A stretch of DNA of 18,933 bases from Candidatus Nomurabacteria bacterium (GTDB taxonomy: Bacteria > Patescibacteriota > Minisyncoccia > Phycocordibacterales > PALSA-1337): positions 1 to 18,933 of the forward strand of contig CALQZK010000008.1 in the NCBI GenBank assembly GCA_943349555.1, read 5' to 3'. Position 1 is the stretch's first letter. Every line of letters begins with the position of its first letter. Shown piece after piece: positions 5,758 to 11,970 of the stretch. A program made the position numbers and the translations under genes. The notes beneath the pieces were generated by a model that ran no database searches, was not told where the DNA came from, and saw only the letters and a list, made by a program, of their open reading frames with translations.

Positions 5758-6300
5758 ATGAAAGGTAAAAATATAGAAGAAAGACTAAAAGATTATCCTG
5801 AAATCCGCAAGTTAGCTGCGGAGCTTTATGGAAGTTTCGAAAAAGTATATTGTCCTGCTCTTGGCGGTGATATTCATTTTACATCTGAAGGCTTCAATCA
5901 TCTTATTTATGAGAGAGCGAAGAAGGAAAGAGATAAAAGAACACAAATACTTAGGTTTGATATGCTGGAGAAGGCAAAGTTTATTCTTGAAACATCCACT
6001 ACTTATCAAGAATATGAAGAGAGTATGGAATATAGAAAGGTAAATAGGCACGGAAACTTTGTCGGAATAAATATCATTGTGCGCTGCTGGGGTTTCATGG
6101 CAATAGTGCAAAAATTTCGTGTAAAAGCAGTAGTAAGACAGGCCGGCAATGGAAAAATGGAATTTCAGAGTGTAATACCAGCGTGGTTTATTAGGCACTA
6201 TCGAGGAATAAAAATAATACAAAGTTCGACGGGGGCAGGTCTTCTTAATGAAAATGATGTCGAGGTATTAAAAAACGCCACTCAAAGTGACGTACTTTAA
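5758..6300 (+). CDS. Unassigned 180-residue protein, possible BECR-fold-type nuclease
   Basis: I do not recognise a firm family. The protein has an alpha-helical N-terminal third ('IEERLKDYPEIRKLAAELYG'), a central 'GGDIHFTSEGFNHLIYERAKKE' segment, a helix ('FDMLEKAKFILETSTTYQEYE') and then paired beta strands ('NIIVRCWGFMAIVQKFRVKAVVRQAGNG... FQSVIPAW'). The order 'G-x-I-x-F-T-x-x-G-x-x-H-I', helix, then 'K-V/A-V-V-R' strands resembles the phage-barnase/EndoU/colicin/RelE-type (BECR) nuclease layout seen in some toxins, but the resemblance is impressionistic. It has its own leaderless promoter. Its last 31 coding bases are antisense to a predicted minus-strand small RNA. No signal peptide or membrane segment. 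Confidence 0.7.
   Translation: MKGKNIEERLKDYPEIRKLAAELYGSFEKVYCPALGGDIHFTSEGFNHLIYERAKKERDKRTQILRFDMLEKAKFILETSTTYQEYEESMEYRKVNRHGNFVGINIIVRCWGFMAIVQKFRVKAVVRQAGNGKMEFQSVIPAWFIRHYRGIKIIQSSTGAGLLNENDVEVLKNATQSDVL
6270..6292 (-). terminator. Rho-independent terminator of the minus-strand small RNA
   Basis: Minus-strand stem CGTCACT-TTG-AGTGGCG followed by six T. It has one G-U pair on this strand but a C-A mismatch on the other, and the T tract exists only here. It lies inside the last codons of the 5758 gene. Confidence 0.65.
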
Positions 6301-6358
6301 TGTGCCTGTCTCCAGCTCAACAAATTGGCCAGATAGGTCTGACGACCCGCAGACACAC
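6270..6358 (-). ncRNA. Candidate small RNA, three-way-junction fold, antisense to the 3' end of the 5758 gene
   Basis: Promoter (TTGCTT-N16-TATAGT at 6390-6363), folded body and terminator are all in register on the minus strand. The first 8 transcribed bases (6357-6350, TGTGTCTG) pair with 6308-6301 (CAGGCACA, one G-U that would be C-A on the plus strand). Inside the closing stem are a hairpin GGGTC-GTCA-GACCT and a second hairpin CAA-TTTG-TTG continued by GGC/GCT around a bulged A. A terminator follows after about 9 nt. Total about 88 nt. It is not a tRNA (only 55 nt between acceptor-like ends, no T-arm motif), and I do not recognise an SRP, hammerhead or riboswitch core. The overlap with the 5758 coding end suggests antisense regulation. 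Confidence 0.55.
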
Positions 6359-6362
6359 TAGT

Positions 6363-6390
6363 ACTATACACCATATCCTCTAAAAAGCAA
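6363..6390 (-). promoter_or_regulatory. Promoter of the minus-strand small RNA
   Basis: On the minus strand, TTGCTT (6390-6385), 16-nt spacer, TATAGT (6368-6363). The predicted start about 7 nt later coincides with the first base of the closing stem. Confidence 0.5.
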
Positions 6391-6430
6391 GGAACTAAAT
6401 TATAAGTGAAGAATTACTAAAATGCAGAAA

Positions 6431-6449
6431 CCGCAACATTGTGTTGCGG
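6431..6449 (-). terminator. Perfect 8-bp hairpin after the IPT/TIG gene, probable terminator
   Basis: CCGCAACA / TGTTGCGG with a 3-nt loop, lying 53 nt past the stop of the minus-strand gene 6503-7552. The bases following on the minus strand (TTTCTGCATTTT) are only moderately T-rich, so the terminator call is tentative. The remaining 6391-6430 and 6450-6502 show nothing I can name. Confidence 0.45.
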
Positions 6450-6502
6450 TGTCGCGTTCTGCCACCGAAGCAACAGAAGGGATGTCTATATTATATCCTT
6501 GG

Positions 6503-7552
6503 TTAGCGAAAGATGCTAATAAATCTTGTCCAAAAACTTTTTATCGATGGGGACATGTTTGTGTCACTTTGCTTTGCCTCGCTTTCTACTGCTGGTATAG
6601 TCGGAGAAAGCTCGGGTTTAATCATTAAAGCTGGACCAGGTTTGTTATCCGGTTTGCTGACTGCTGTATTTTTTGGCAAGATGGAAGGTATTGATTTTTT
6701 CAGTTCAATATTATCGGTAGAAATTTTACTAGCAGGTTTTACATTTTCTACTACCAATTTTGTAATGTAAAATTTCGCAGTGTCCGTTTTTCCATTCTCA
6801 TTTGAAATCGCTACTTGATAAGTACCTGGAATGAGATCAACTTGTTTAGTTCCTGGCTCTTCCTCAGATTGATAATCCAGGCTATCGGGAATTTGAATTT
6901 TCAAAGTGACACCATCAGATGATTCCATTTTGAACTGTTTAACCCCATAACCGTTTTTTGCTATTTCAATATAGTTATTTTGCGGAGTAAATCCCCTTCC
7001 GTGTATAGTCAGAATACTACCCTTTGTTAAAGTTTCTGGTTCAACTTTTTTAATTACTGGTGCAATATCTGAACCTGCTACAGGTAAGGTGAGAATTTTC
7101 TGTTGCCCTGCGCTGAAAGAATACCCATCTTTATAATAGGGAGTCATATACATTTCCACACTGCTACCTTGCTGTTTTCCATTTATTATTTTCAAGTACA
7201 AGAAACCTGAAGCTGGTAGGTTTCCCTCAACTCTGTTTCCTGTTTTTGCATCAATGATACCCACCCCATATCCTCTGTAAAAATAATCTACATATGTGCT
7301 GTCTTGGGCCTCCCATATCAATTTCACGGAACCGCCGTATTCGGAACTATTTTCTGAAGAAAGCGTAACCGACGGTCTATGTGATTGTGTATTGAGAGTT
7401 TGCTCGGAAACTGAAGTACTTTCTAAGGGGGCAACATTGACCGTCGTCTGCGCTGTTACTTTTTCAGCAAAAGAAAAGAACATACCCATGATAAAAAATA
7501 GGATTACTGCAGGAGCTATTGTCCTTTGGTGGTCGCACCAGATCAATTTCAT
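6503..7552 (-). CDS. Secreted IPT/TIG-domain protein
   Basis: 349 residues. An N-terminal signal sequence (basic start, hydrophobic core about 12-29, likely cleavage after 'KVTAQ' at 35) sends it across the membrane. Residues about 58-158 form a beta-rich Ig-like segment with many Tyr ('YVDYFYRGYGVG'). Residues about 164-264 carry the IPT/TIG signature 'PVIKKVEPETLTKGSILTIHGRGFTPQNN' and end 'GTYQVAISNENGKTDTAKFYI'. Residues about 270-335 are a Pro/Ser/Lys-rich low-complexity linker, and the chain ends 'SFWTRFISIF', a short aromatic/basic tail. Likely an extracellular, cell-surface or adhesion protein. No LPXTG or lipobox is seen. The start ATG lies 6 nt after a TACCAT box. Confidence 0.8.
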   Translation of the reverse strand: MKLIWCDHQRTIAPAVILFFIMGMFFSFAEKVTAQTTVNVAPLESTSVSEQTLNTQSHRPSVTLSSENSSEYGGSVKLIWEAQDSTYVDYFYRGYGVGIIDAKTGNRVEGNLPASGFLYLKIINGKQQGSSVEMYMTPYYKDGYSFSAGQQKILTLPVAGSDIAPVIKKVEPETLTKGSILTIHGRGFTPQNNYIEIAKNGYGVKQFKMESSDGVTLKIQIPDSLDYQSEEEPGTKQVDLIPGTYQVAISNENGKTDTAKFYITKLVVENVKPASKISTDNIELKKSIPSILPKNTAVSKPDNKPGPALMIKPELSPTIPAVESEAKQSDTNMSPSIKSFWTRFISIFR

Positions 7553-7558
7553 GTATCG

Positions 7559-7564
7559 ATGGTA
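7559..7564 (-). promoter_or_regulatory. Candidate weak -10 of the IPT/TIG gene
   Basis: TACCAT on the minus strand, exactly 6 nt before the ATG at 7552: the same spacing as the strong boxes in this window, but only 4 of 6 consensus bases. Confidence 0.35.
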
Positions 7565-7618
7565 CTACGATTTTCATCACTTGTAAAGCCCTTTGGAGAG
7601 ATATTTAGATTTGAGTCA

Positions 7619-7695
7619 CGGATAATTTTCTGCTGAAAATTTCCGCGACCCCGACTCGCTCGCCTTCGCTCGCTCCGTCTGTTCAACTCCGCGGA
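7619..7695 (-). repeat. Structured spacer: bulged hairpin, mirror repeat and flanking inverted repeat
   Basis: Hairpin CGGA-(T)-AATTTTC / GAAAATT-TCCG with TGCT loop (7619-7645), 11 bp with one bulge. Next comes a GC-rich mirror-like stretch CTCGCTCGCCTTCGCTCGCTC (7655-7675), and the whole is bracketed by TCCGCG (7642-7647) and CGCGGA (7690-7695). The base composition differs from the neighbours and no gene is supported. It sits between the tmRNA terminator and the start of the IPT/TIG gene. It could be a dispersed intergenic repeat of this lineage; strand is arbitrary. Confidence 0.45.
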
Positions 7696-7710
7696 TAGCT
7701 CCAGCAGCCA

Positions 7711-7735
7711 AAAGCAAAAGCACCCTTGCGGGTGC
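7711..7735 (-). terminator. Rho-independent terminator of tmRNA
   Basis: On the minus strand, GCACCC-GCAA-GGGTGC (GNRA-type loop) followed by TTTTGCTTT, 15 nt beyond the mature tmRNA 3' end. Confidence 0.8.
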
Positions 7736-7749
7736 CATGCTTTTGTCTG

Positions 7750-8158
7750 TGGAGATGGGCGGATTTGAACCGCCGTGCAGATGAAGCCCCATAATATTTC
7801 TACAAAGCCTAGCTAGCTTTACCGGGGTCGCCCCCATTTAACCTGTATGCTTGAAAGCTGGCAAAACACATACAGGCGATTCCTGGATTTTCGAACTGTG
7901 AAGGGGAAAGCCTCACGGCCTTATCCGGAGGTTATATCACCGAACGCCCTTTCCGGAGAAAAGCGCGAAGTGTCGTCTAAGGCCGGGTTTAAGCGGCGTA
8001 AACGAAAGCCATGTCCTTGGCTCCAAAATATGGAGACGCAATAGACATTGCCTTTGCAACTACTGATTTTGCAGTTACGATTCCGTCAGATTAAAGAGTT
8101 AACGGTGCTCCGCTTTGCATATTATAGAGTGACTCAACTGTCGAGGCCTTTCATCCCC
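7750..8158 (-). ncRNA. ssrA: Transfer-messenger RNA (tmRNA)
   Basis: Rescues ribosomes stalled on broken mRNAs by adding a degradation tag; partner of SmpB encoded just upstream. The 5' end GGGGATGAAAGGCCTCGACA is the classic tmRNA start. The acceptor stem pairs GGGGATG (8158-8152) with CATCTCC (7757-7751), and the T-arm is GGCGGTTCAAATCCGCC. CCA is not encoded (the sequence continues ACAGAC). Pseudoknot 1 can form between CCGTTA and TGACGG just before the tag; later helices include CCTGTATG/CATACAGG. About 409 nt. The 5' end is 10 nt after the smpB stop, with no strong promoter between, so it is probably cut from an smpB-ssrA transcript. Terminator at 7711-7735. Confidence 0.96.
7989..8072 (-). 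other. tmRNA tag reading frame (27 codons plus stop)
   Basis: The frame ends GTT TAC GCC GCT TAA (VYAA-stop). The best resume codon is the GCA at 8072-8070, because it lies 10 nt after pseudoknot 1, the usual distance, and follows TAACT. The tag then starts AKSVVAKA, contains SPYFGAKD and ends MAFVYAA. A second in-frame GCA at 8057-8055, preceded by TAGTT, would give 22 codons. The small, hydrophobic Ala-Ala end is the protease-recognition part. Confidence 0.7.
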
Positions 8159-8168
8159 ATATTGATTT

Positions 8169-8618
8169 TCAACGATCAGAAAAATCTCGGCGGACTTCGC
8201 GATCAGTGTCCCTCTTCTTTATATCCTGACGTTTATCGTGCTTTTTCTTACCGCGGACAATGGCGATTTCTGCCTTAATTTTCCTACCTTTATTATACAC
8301 TGAAATAGGCACTATTGTCAAACCTTTTTTTGCCTCTAGGGAAGCGAGTTTGAAGATCTCTTCTTTGGTAAGCAATAGCCTACGGTTGCGTCTAGGATCG
8401 TAGTCCTTCGGTGAATTTTTTTCCTGGAAAGGTGGGATATTGGAAGCGATGAGATACGCTTCGCCTCCGCGTATGGTCACATGAGAACCCAGAAGGGAAC
8501 CCTGCCGAGAGCGAATACTCTTTACTTCAAAGCCAAGAAGCTCGAGACCAGCTTCAAAAGTTTCGAGAATTTCATAGTCCAGACCGATTTTTTTATTATA
8601 TATCAGCGACTTATCCAT
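8169..8618 (-). CDS. smpB: SsrA-binding protein SmpB
   Basis: 149 residues. Binds the tRNA-like part of tmRNA and places it in the stalled ribosome. Signature segments: 'NKKIGLDYEILETFEAGLELLGFEVKSIR', 'GGEAYLIASNIPPF', 'DPRRNRRLLLTKEEI' and 'KKGLTIVPISVYNKGRKIKAEIAIVRGKKKHDKR', followed by the Arg/Asp/Lys-rich tail that enters the mRNA channel. I start at ATG 8618, not the upstream ATG at 8645, because homologues begin just before 'IYNKKI' and a TATACT box (8634-8639) lies between the two. Directly followed by ssrA; divergent from ftsH. Confidence 0.97.
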   Translation of the reverse strand: MDKSLIYNKKIGLDYEILETFEAGLELLGFEVKSIRSRQGSLLGSHVTIRGGEAYLIASNIPPFQEKNSPKDYDPRRNRRLLLTKEEIFKLASLEAKKGLTIVPISVYNKGRKIKAEIAIVRGKKKHDKRQDIKKRDTDREVRRDFSDR

Positions 8619-8633
8619 GGTTTGTATAAGTAG

Positions 8634-8639
8634 AGTATA
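8634..8639 (-). promoter_or_regulatory. Candidate -10 of smpB
   Basis: TATACT on the minus strand, 15 nt before the ATG at 8618, giving a leader of about 8 nt. It is back to back with the ftsH box at 8660-8665. Confidence 0.4.
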
Positions 8640-8659
8640 GCGCATTTTGCACTTTTAGG

Positions 8660-8665
8660 TATAAT
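8660..8665 (+). promoter_or_regulatory. -10 box of ftsH, leaderless type
   Basis: Exact TATAAT, 6 nt before the ATG at 8672. Confidence 0.7.
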
Positions 8666-8671
8666 CAATAC

Positions 8672-10585
8672 ATGAAAAAAGATACAAAAGACAACATAAG
8701 AGACAAGAAGGGTAAAAAGCCTAGCCGTTTCGGTCTCCTCAATGCCATCTCCATTATTCTTCTCCTGCTCTTTCTGATCTCCAGTCTTTATTCGGTAGTT
8801 GCGGATCGGGCTACACCGAGCACGACTATTCCAATTTCTGAGCTTGTGCATGATATAGGTATGGGAAAAGTTTTGTCTGTGACTGTGCGTGGTGATGACC
8901 TTATAGCGGAGTATCAGGATAAGACAGTGAAGAAGTCAAAAAAAGAAACTGATGCCGCAGTCACCGATACTTTTTCTACATACGGACTGACGCCAGATAA
9001 ATTGAATGCGGTGAAAATTTCCATAGAAGGGCCGAGCGGGTTCTGGTTCTGGTTGGGACAATTGGCGCCTTTCTTGGCCCCTCTGATTTTCTTGGCTTTG
9101 GTCATTTGGTTCTTGACGAGACAGGTGCGTGGAACTGGACTTCAAGCATTTTCCTTCGGACAATCCAAGGCGCGTATCACTATGCCGGATGATAAGAAGC
9201 AAAGAGTGACATTCAAGGATGTGGCTGGTGCAAAAGAAGCAAAACAGGAGCTTGCAGAAATTGTGGACTTTCTAAAAAATCCGAAAAAGTTCTTGGAAAT
9301 CGGAGCGGTGATTCCTAAAGGCATTCTCCTCATGGGTGCGCCGGGAACTGGAAAAACTCTTTTGGCTCGCGCTGTTGCAGGGGAAGCTGGCGTGGCATTT
9401 TTCGCTATCTCGGGTTCAGAATTCGTGGAAATGTTCGTTGGTGTTGGAGCTTCTAGGGTGCGCGATCTTTTTAAAATGGCAAAGGAAGCAGCGCCAGCGA
9501 TAATTTTCGTAGATGAGATAGACGCTGTCGGACGAGTGCGTGGCACTGGAGTGGGAGGAGGAAATGATGAAAGGGAGCAGACTTTGAACCAGATCCTGGT
9601 GGAGATGGACGGATTTGAACCGAATGAGAAAGTCATAGTCATGGCGGCTACAAATAGGCCGGATGTCCTGGATCCAGCACTTCTTCGACCAGGTCGCTTT
9701 GACAGGCGAGTCACCATTGATTTGCCTGATAGGAATGATAGAGAGGAAATTCTAAAAATTCATTCTACGAAAAAGCCTTTTGCGGAAGATGTTGTATTGC
9801 GCGTGATAGCAGAGAGAACACCTGGTTTCTCTGGCGCTGATCTTTATTCTCTTATGAATGAAGGCGCCATACTAGCCGCGCGAGAAAATAGGAATAAAAT
9901 ATCGCAGTATGATCTCATTCGTGCGATAGAAAAAGTCATGCTTGGCCCAGAAAGAAAAAGTCATTTGTTGTCGAAAAAAGAAAAAGAAATCACTGCATAT
10001 CATGAGGCTGGTCACGCTCTCGTCTCCTCCGTTCTTCCATATGCAGATCCTGTACACAAAATTTCTATAATTTCCCGAGGACGAGCAGCAGGCTATACTC
10101 TCCATCTTCCTCTCGAAGACCGCAAGATGCAGTCAAAGAAAGAATTCCTAGATGACATCGCTGTTTCTCTTGGTGGGTATGTGGTAGAGAAAATGATGTT
10201 CGAAGACGTGACAACAGGCCCATCAAATGACCTACAGGTTTCTACTGCTCTTGCCCGCGATATGGTGACAAAATATGGAATGTCGGACAAAATAGGGGCC
10301 ATGGCTCTGGAAGGTGCTGGGGGCAGAGCGATGTTCGGGAAGGGGTTGGAAGATAAGGAATATTCGGAGAAAGTCGGGGCAGACATAGACTCGGAAGTTT
10401 CCCGTATTATGAGCGAAGCCTACAAGAAAGCCGAGGAAATTGTCACCCATCACCGTCCAGCTCTAGATGCAATTGCTCGAAGGCTCATAGATATAGAGAA
10501 TCTTGAGAGAGACGAATACGAGTCCATTATTATCGCTCATGGAATACAACCAAAAAAGAAGTTGGATATTGAACATCAGTCTTAG
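8672..10585 (+). CDS. ftsH: ATP-dependent zinc metalloprotease FtsH
   Basis: 637 residues; hexameric membrane AAA+ protease that degrades misfolded membrane proteins and tagged substrates. Order of parts: basic N-tail; membrane segment (about 24-44); an extracytoplasmic domain (about 45-125); second membrane segment (about 127-148); AAA+ module with Walker A GAPGTGKT (222-229), Walker B IIFVDEID (277-284), sensor 'ATNRPD' (326-331) and SRH arginines in 'RPGRFDRR' (339-346); then the zinc protease domain with HEAGH (444-448) and the third ligand D520 in 'PSNDLQ'. All catalytic residues are present. The 3' end overlaps the next gene by 47 nt. Confidence 0.98.
   Translation: MKKDTKDNIRDKKGKKPSRFGLLNAISIILLLLFLISSLYSVVADRATPSTTIPISELVHDIGMGKVLSVTVRGDDLIAEYQDKTVKKSKKETDAAVTDTFSTYGLTPDKLNAVKISIEGPSGFWFWLGQLAPFLAPLIFLALVIWFLTRQVRGTGLQAFSFGQSKARITMPDDKKQRVTFKDVAGAKEAKQELAEIVDFLKNPKKFLEIGAVIPKGILLMGAPGTGKTLLARAVAGEAGVAFFAISGSEFVEMFVGVGASRVRDLFKMAKEAAPAIIFVDEIDAVGRVRGTGVGGGNDEREQTLNQILVEMDGFEPNEKVIVMAATNRPDVLDPALLRPGRFDRRVTIDLPDRNDREEILKIHSTKKPFAEDVVLRVIAERTPGFSGADLYSLMNEGAILAARENRNKISQYDLIRAIEKVMLGPERKSHLLSKKEKEITAYHEAGHALVSSVLPYADPVHKISIISRGRAAGYTLHLPLEDRKMQSKKEFLDDIAVSLGGYVVEKMMFEDVTTGPSNDLQVSTALARDMVTKYGMSDKIGAMALEGAGGRAMFGKGLEDKEYSEKVGADIDSEVSRIMSEAYKKAEEIVTHHRPALDAIARRLIDIENLERDEYESIIIAHGIQPKKKLDIEHQS
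10528..10533 (+). promoter_or_regulatory. Candidate -10 inside ftsH for the metzincin gene
   Basis: TATTAT, 5 nt before the ATG at 10539. It is within coding sequence, so it is weaker evidence than the intergenic boxes. Confidence 0.3.
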
Positions 10586-11426
10586 GATTTTTCTCCTGAC
10601 AACCATCGGGTTTGCAATCTATATTTATCTGGATGGAAAAAGGCCATGCGAAGTTCCTACTGTATATTCTTTAGGGGCTTTCGATACACGGTTTAATATA
10701 AGTAAAAGTGATTTCCTGGGTGAAATAGAAAAGGCAGAGAATGTCTGGGAAAAGGCGATTGGCAAGAATCTATTTGAGCACGATTCAAAATCAAAAGAGA
10801 AAAATAGTTTTGAAGAATATTTCGATAAGTATATTGGTCAATATTTCACCAGGCAGGTAATCACTATCAATCTTATCTACGACGATCGACAGAAAAATTC
10901 GGAGCAGAATAGGTTGCTGGTCTCGCAGATTGACACTACAAAAATGTCTGCTGATTCTGTGAAGCAGGAATTCCAGGCTCTGCAAGTAGGATTTAAAAAA
11001 GCTTCAGAAGAGTATCAGATCCTGTTAAACGAATATAAGAAAAGGCGAGGGAGCTACGAAACTCTGGAAGCAAAAAGGCTGGAAGTAAACAGCTTGGCGG
11101 ACAGGATAAATGCATTGGTTAGAAAATATAATTCTATTGTCGGATCTATTAACTCTGTTGTGCAAACTGTGAATAGGACAGCAGGGAAGGAATTTGAAGA
11201 AGGGGAGTATGTGCGGGATGCGAGCGGAGAAAGGATAAACATTTATGAATTTGGCAGTAGAGACATCCTAGTGAGAGTAATGGCGCATGAGCTTGGGCAT
11301 GCTCTCGGGCTGGAGCATAATGATAATCCAGCATCTATTATGTATTATTTAAATACGAGCAAAAATATTGTACCCACAGAGGAGGATGTGGGGGAGTTGA
11401 GGGGGATTTGCAGTATTTCACAATAG
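10539..11426 (+). CDS. Membrane-anchored metzincin (matrixin-like) metalloprotease
   Basis: 295 residues from ATG 10539, which gives a clean N-terminal anchor (membrane segment about 9-31 after a short basic tail). Residues about 140-215 are a predicted coiled coil ('FKKASEEYQILLNEYKKRRGSYETLEAKRLEV'). The C-terminal part has the zinc site HELGHALGLEH (250-260; HExxHxxGxxH) and a Met-turn 'ASIMYY' (M268), the defining metzincin pair. The fold around it ('RDILVRVMAHELGH... VPTEEDVGELRGI') is matrixin-like. The orientation puts the protease domain outside the membrane. The overlap with ftsH suggests coexpression. An alternative start at 10503 adds 12 residues before the anchor and is less likely. 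Confidence 0.85.
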   Translation: MEYNQKRSWILNISLRIFLLTTIGFAIYIYLDGKRPCEVPTVYSLGAFDTRFNISKSDFLGEIEKAENVWEKAIGKNLFEHDSKSKEKNSFEEYFDKYIGQYFTRQVITINLIYDDRQKNSEQNRLLVSQIDTTKMSADSVKQEFQALQVGFKKASEEYQILLNEYKKRRGSYETLEAKRLEVNSLADRINALVRKYNSIVGSINSVVQTVNRTAGKEFEEGEYVRDASGERINIYEFGSRDILVRVMAHELGHALGLEHNDNPASIMYYLNTSKNIVPTEEDVGELRGICSISQ

Positions 11427-11447
11427 GGACGCATCTGGACACAATAG

Positions 11448-11812
11448 CAAAAAGTATCCCAAATCCAAGATATTTTAAATAGAGTAGATACAAATAAATC
11501 AGGTATATTTTCAAAGATTCCTGAACCCGTTTTTATGCTCAAGAATGAAATATTTAATATAATTGGAGATAAGATTATTCATATATCGGAATTTATCATT
11601 GCAAAAATAAAAGGCAAGGTAAGAGGAAACAATGGACATCCTGAAATAACCGAAGATATATTTCTCCTCTATACCAAGTTGTGATTGAAATCGGGAGAAT
11701 TGAGACAGGCAAGATCGAAATCAATTCCAAGCTGTTTATAGCTGCTCATACTGAAGGACGACCACCTCCTTATCTTCTTTCAGCCAACGAGGCCTTTTTG
11801 GCGTCAGTCTAA
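11448..11812 (+). pseudogene. Decayed coding remnant with a frameshift
   Basis: Frame A is open from 11448 (after a TAG at 11445-11447) to a TGA at 11682-11684. It includes an ATG at 11535 ('MLKNEIFNIIGDKIIHISEF', later 'NNGHPEITEDIF'). Frame B is open from about 11645 to the TAA at 11810-11812 and reads 'VVIEIGRIETGKIEINSKLF... LLSANEAFLASV'. The two overlap around 11650-11680 and look like one protein split by an indel. Neither part has a good start context. Family not recognised. This fills most of the otherwise gene-free 11427-11879; nothing else is seen there except the tRNA promoter. Confidence 0.45.
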
Positions 11813-11841
11813 GCTAATATGCAAAGTATATCAGCTAGGAT

Positions 11842-11870
11842 TTGATAGTCAAGGGGTTTTAGTCTATGAT
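11842..11870 (+). promoter_or_regulatory. Promoter of tRNA-Ile
   Basis: TTGATA, 17-nt spacer, TATGAT, ending 9 nt before the tRNA. This is the best two-box sigma70-type promoter in the window. Confidence 0.7.
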
Positions 11871-11879
11871 AGTCTTAAT

Positions 11880-11953
11880 GCGCCCTTAGCTCAGTTGGTT
11901 AGAGCATTCCGCTTATACCGGAAGGGTCCTTGGTTCGAGTCCAAGAGGGCGCA
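11880..11953 (+). tRNA. tRNA-Ile, anticodon UAU
   Basis: 74-nt cloverleaf: acceptor GCGCCCT/AGGGCGC, D-arm GCTC-AGTTGGTTA-GAGC, anticodon arm TTCCG-CTTATAC-CGGAA, variable GGGTC, T-arm CTTGG-TTCGAGT-CCAAG, discriminator A. The anticodon TAT reads AUA. Bacteria usually read AUA with a CAU anticodon carrying lysidine, so a UAU tRNA-Ile is uncommon. CCA is not encoded. The next gene's -10 begins only 5 nt after the 3' end. Confidence 0.96.
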
Positions 11954-11955
11954 CA

Positions 11956-11964
11956 TGCTATAAT
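11956..11964 (+). promoter_or_regulatory. Extended -10 of the 11971 gene
   Basis: TGCTATAAT, 6 nt before the ATG at 11971, immediately after the tRNA. Confidence 0.7.
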
Positions 11965-11970
11965 AGCCAT

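Noticed and set aside
6302..6357. tRNA-like molecule (7-bp acceptor-like stem followed by an A)
   Set aside because: Only 55 nt long, no T-arm TTCGA motif and no anticodon arm; treated as part of a small RNA instead.
6422..6628. 68-residue plus-strand frame after the small RNA
   Set aside because: It covers the 8-bp terminator-like hairpin and then runs antisense to the end of the IPT/TIG gene; no promoter spacing like the real genes.
7616..7837. Minus-strand 73-residue frame
   Set aside because: It reads through the tmRNA 3' end, its terminator and the structured spacer; no protein-like features.
7847..8278. Open frames on the plus strand (for example 7847-8044 and 8048-8278)
   Set aside because: They lie across tmRNA, whose ends, acceptor stem, pseudoknot and tag are clear on the minus strand.
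9599..9626. GGTGGAGATGGACGGATTTGAACC inside ftsH resembling a tRNA or tmRNA 3' end
   Set aside because: Short chance similarity inside the conserved FtsH segment LVEMDGFEPN; no cloverleaf around it.
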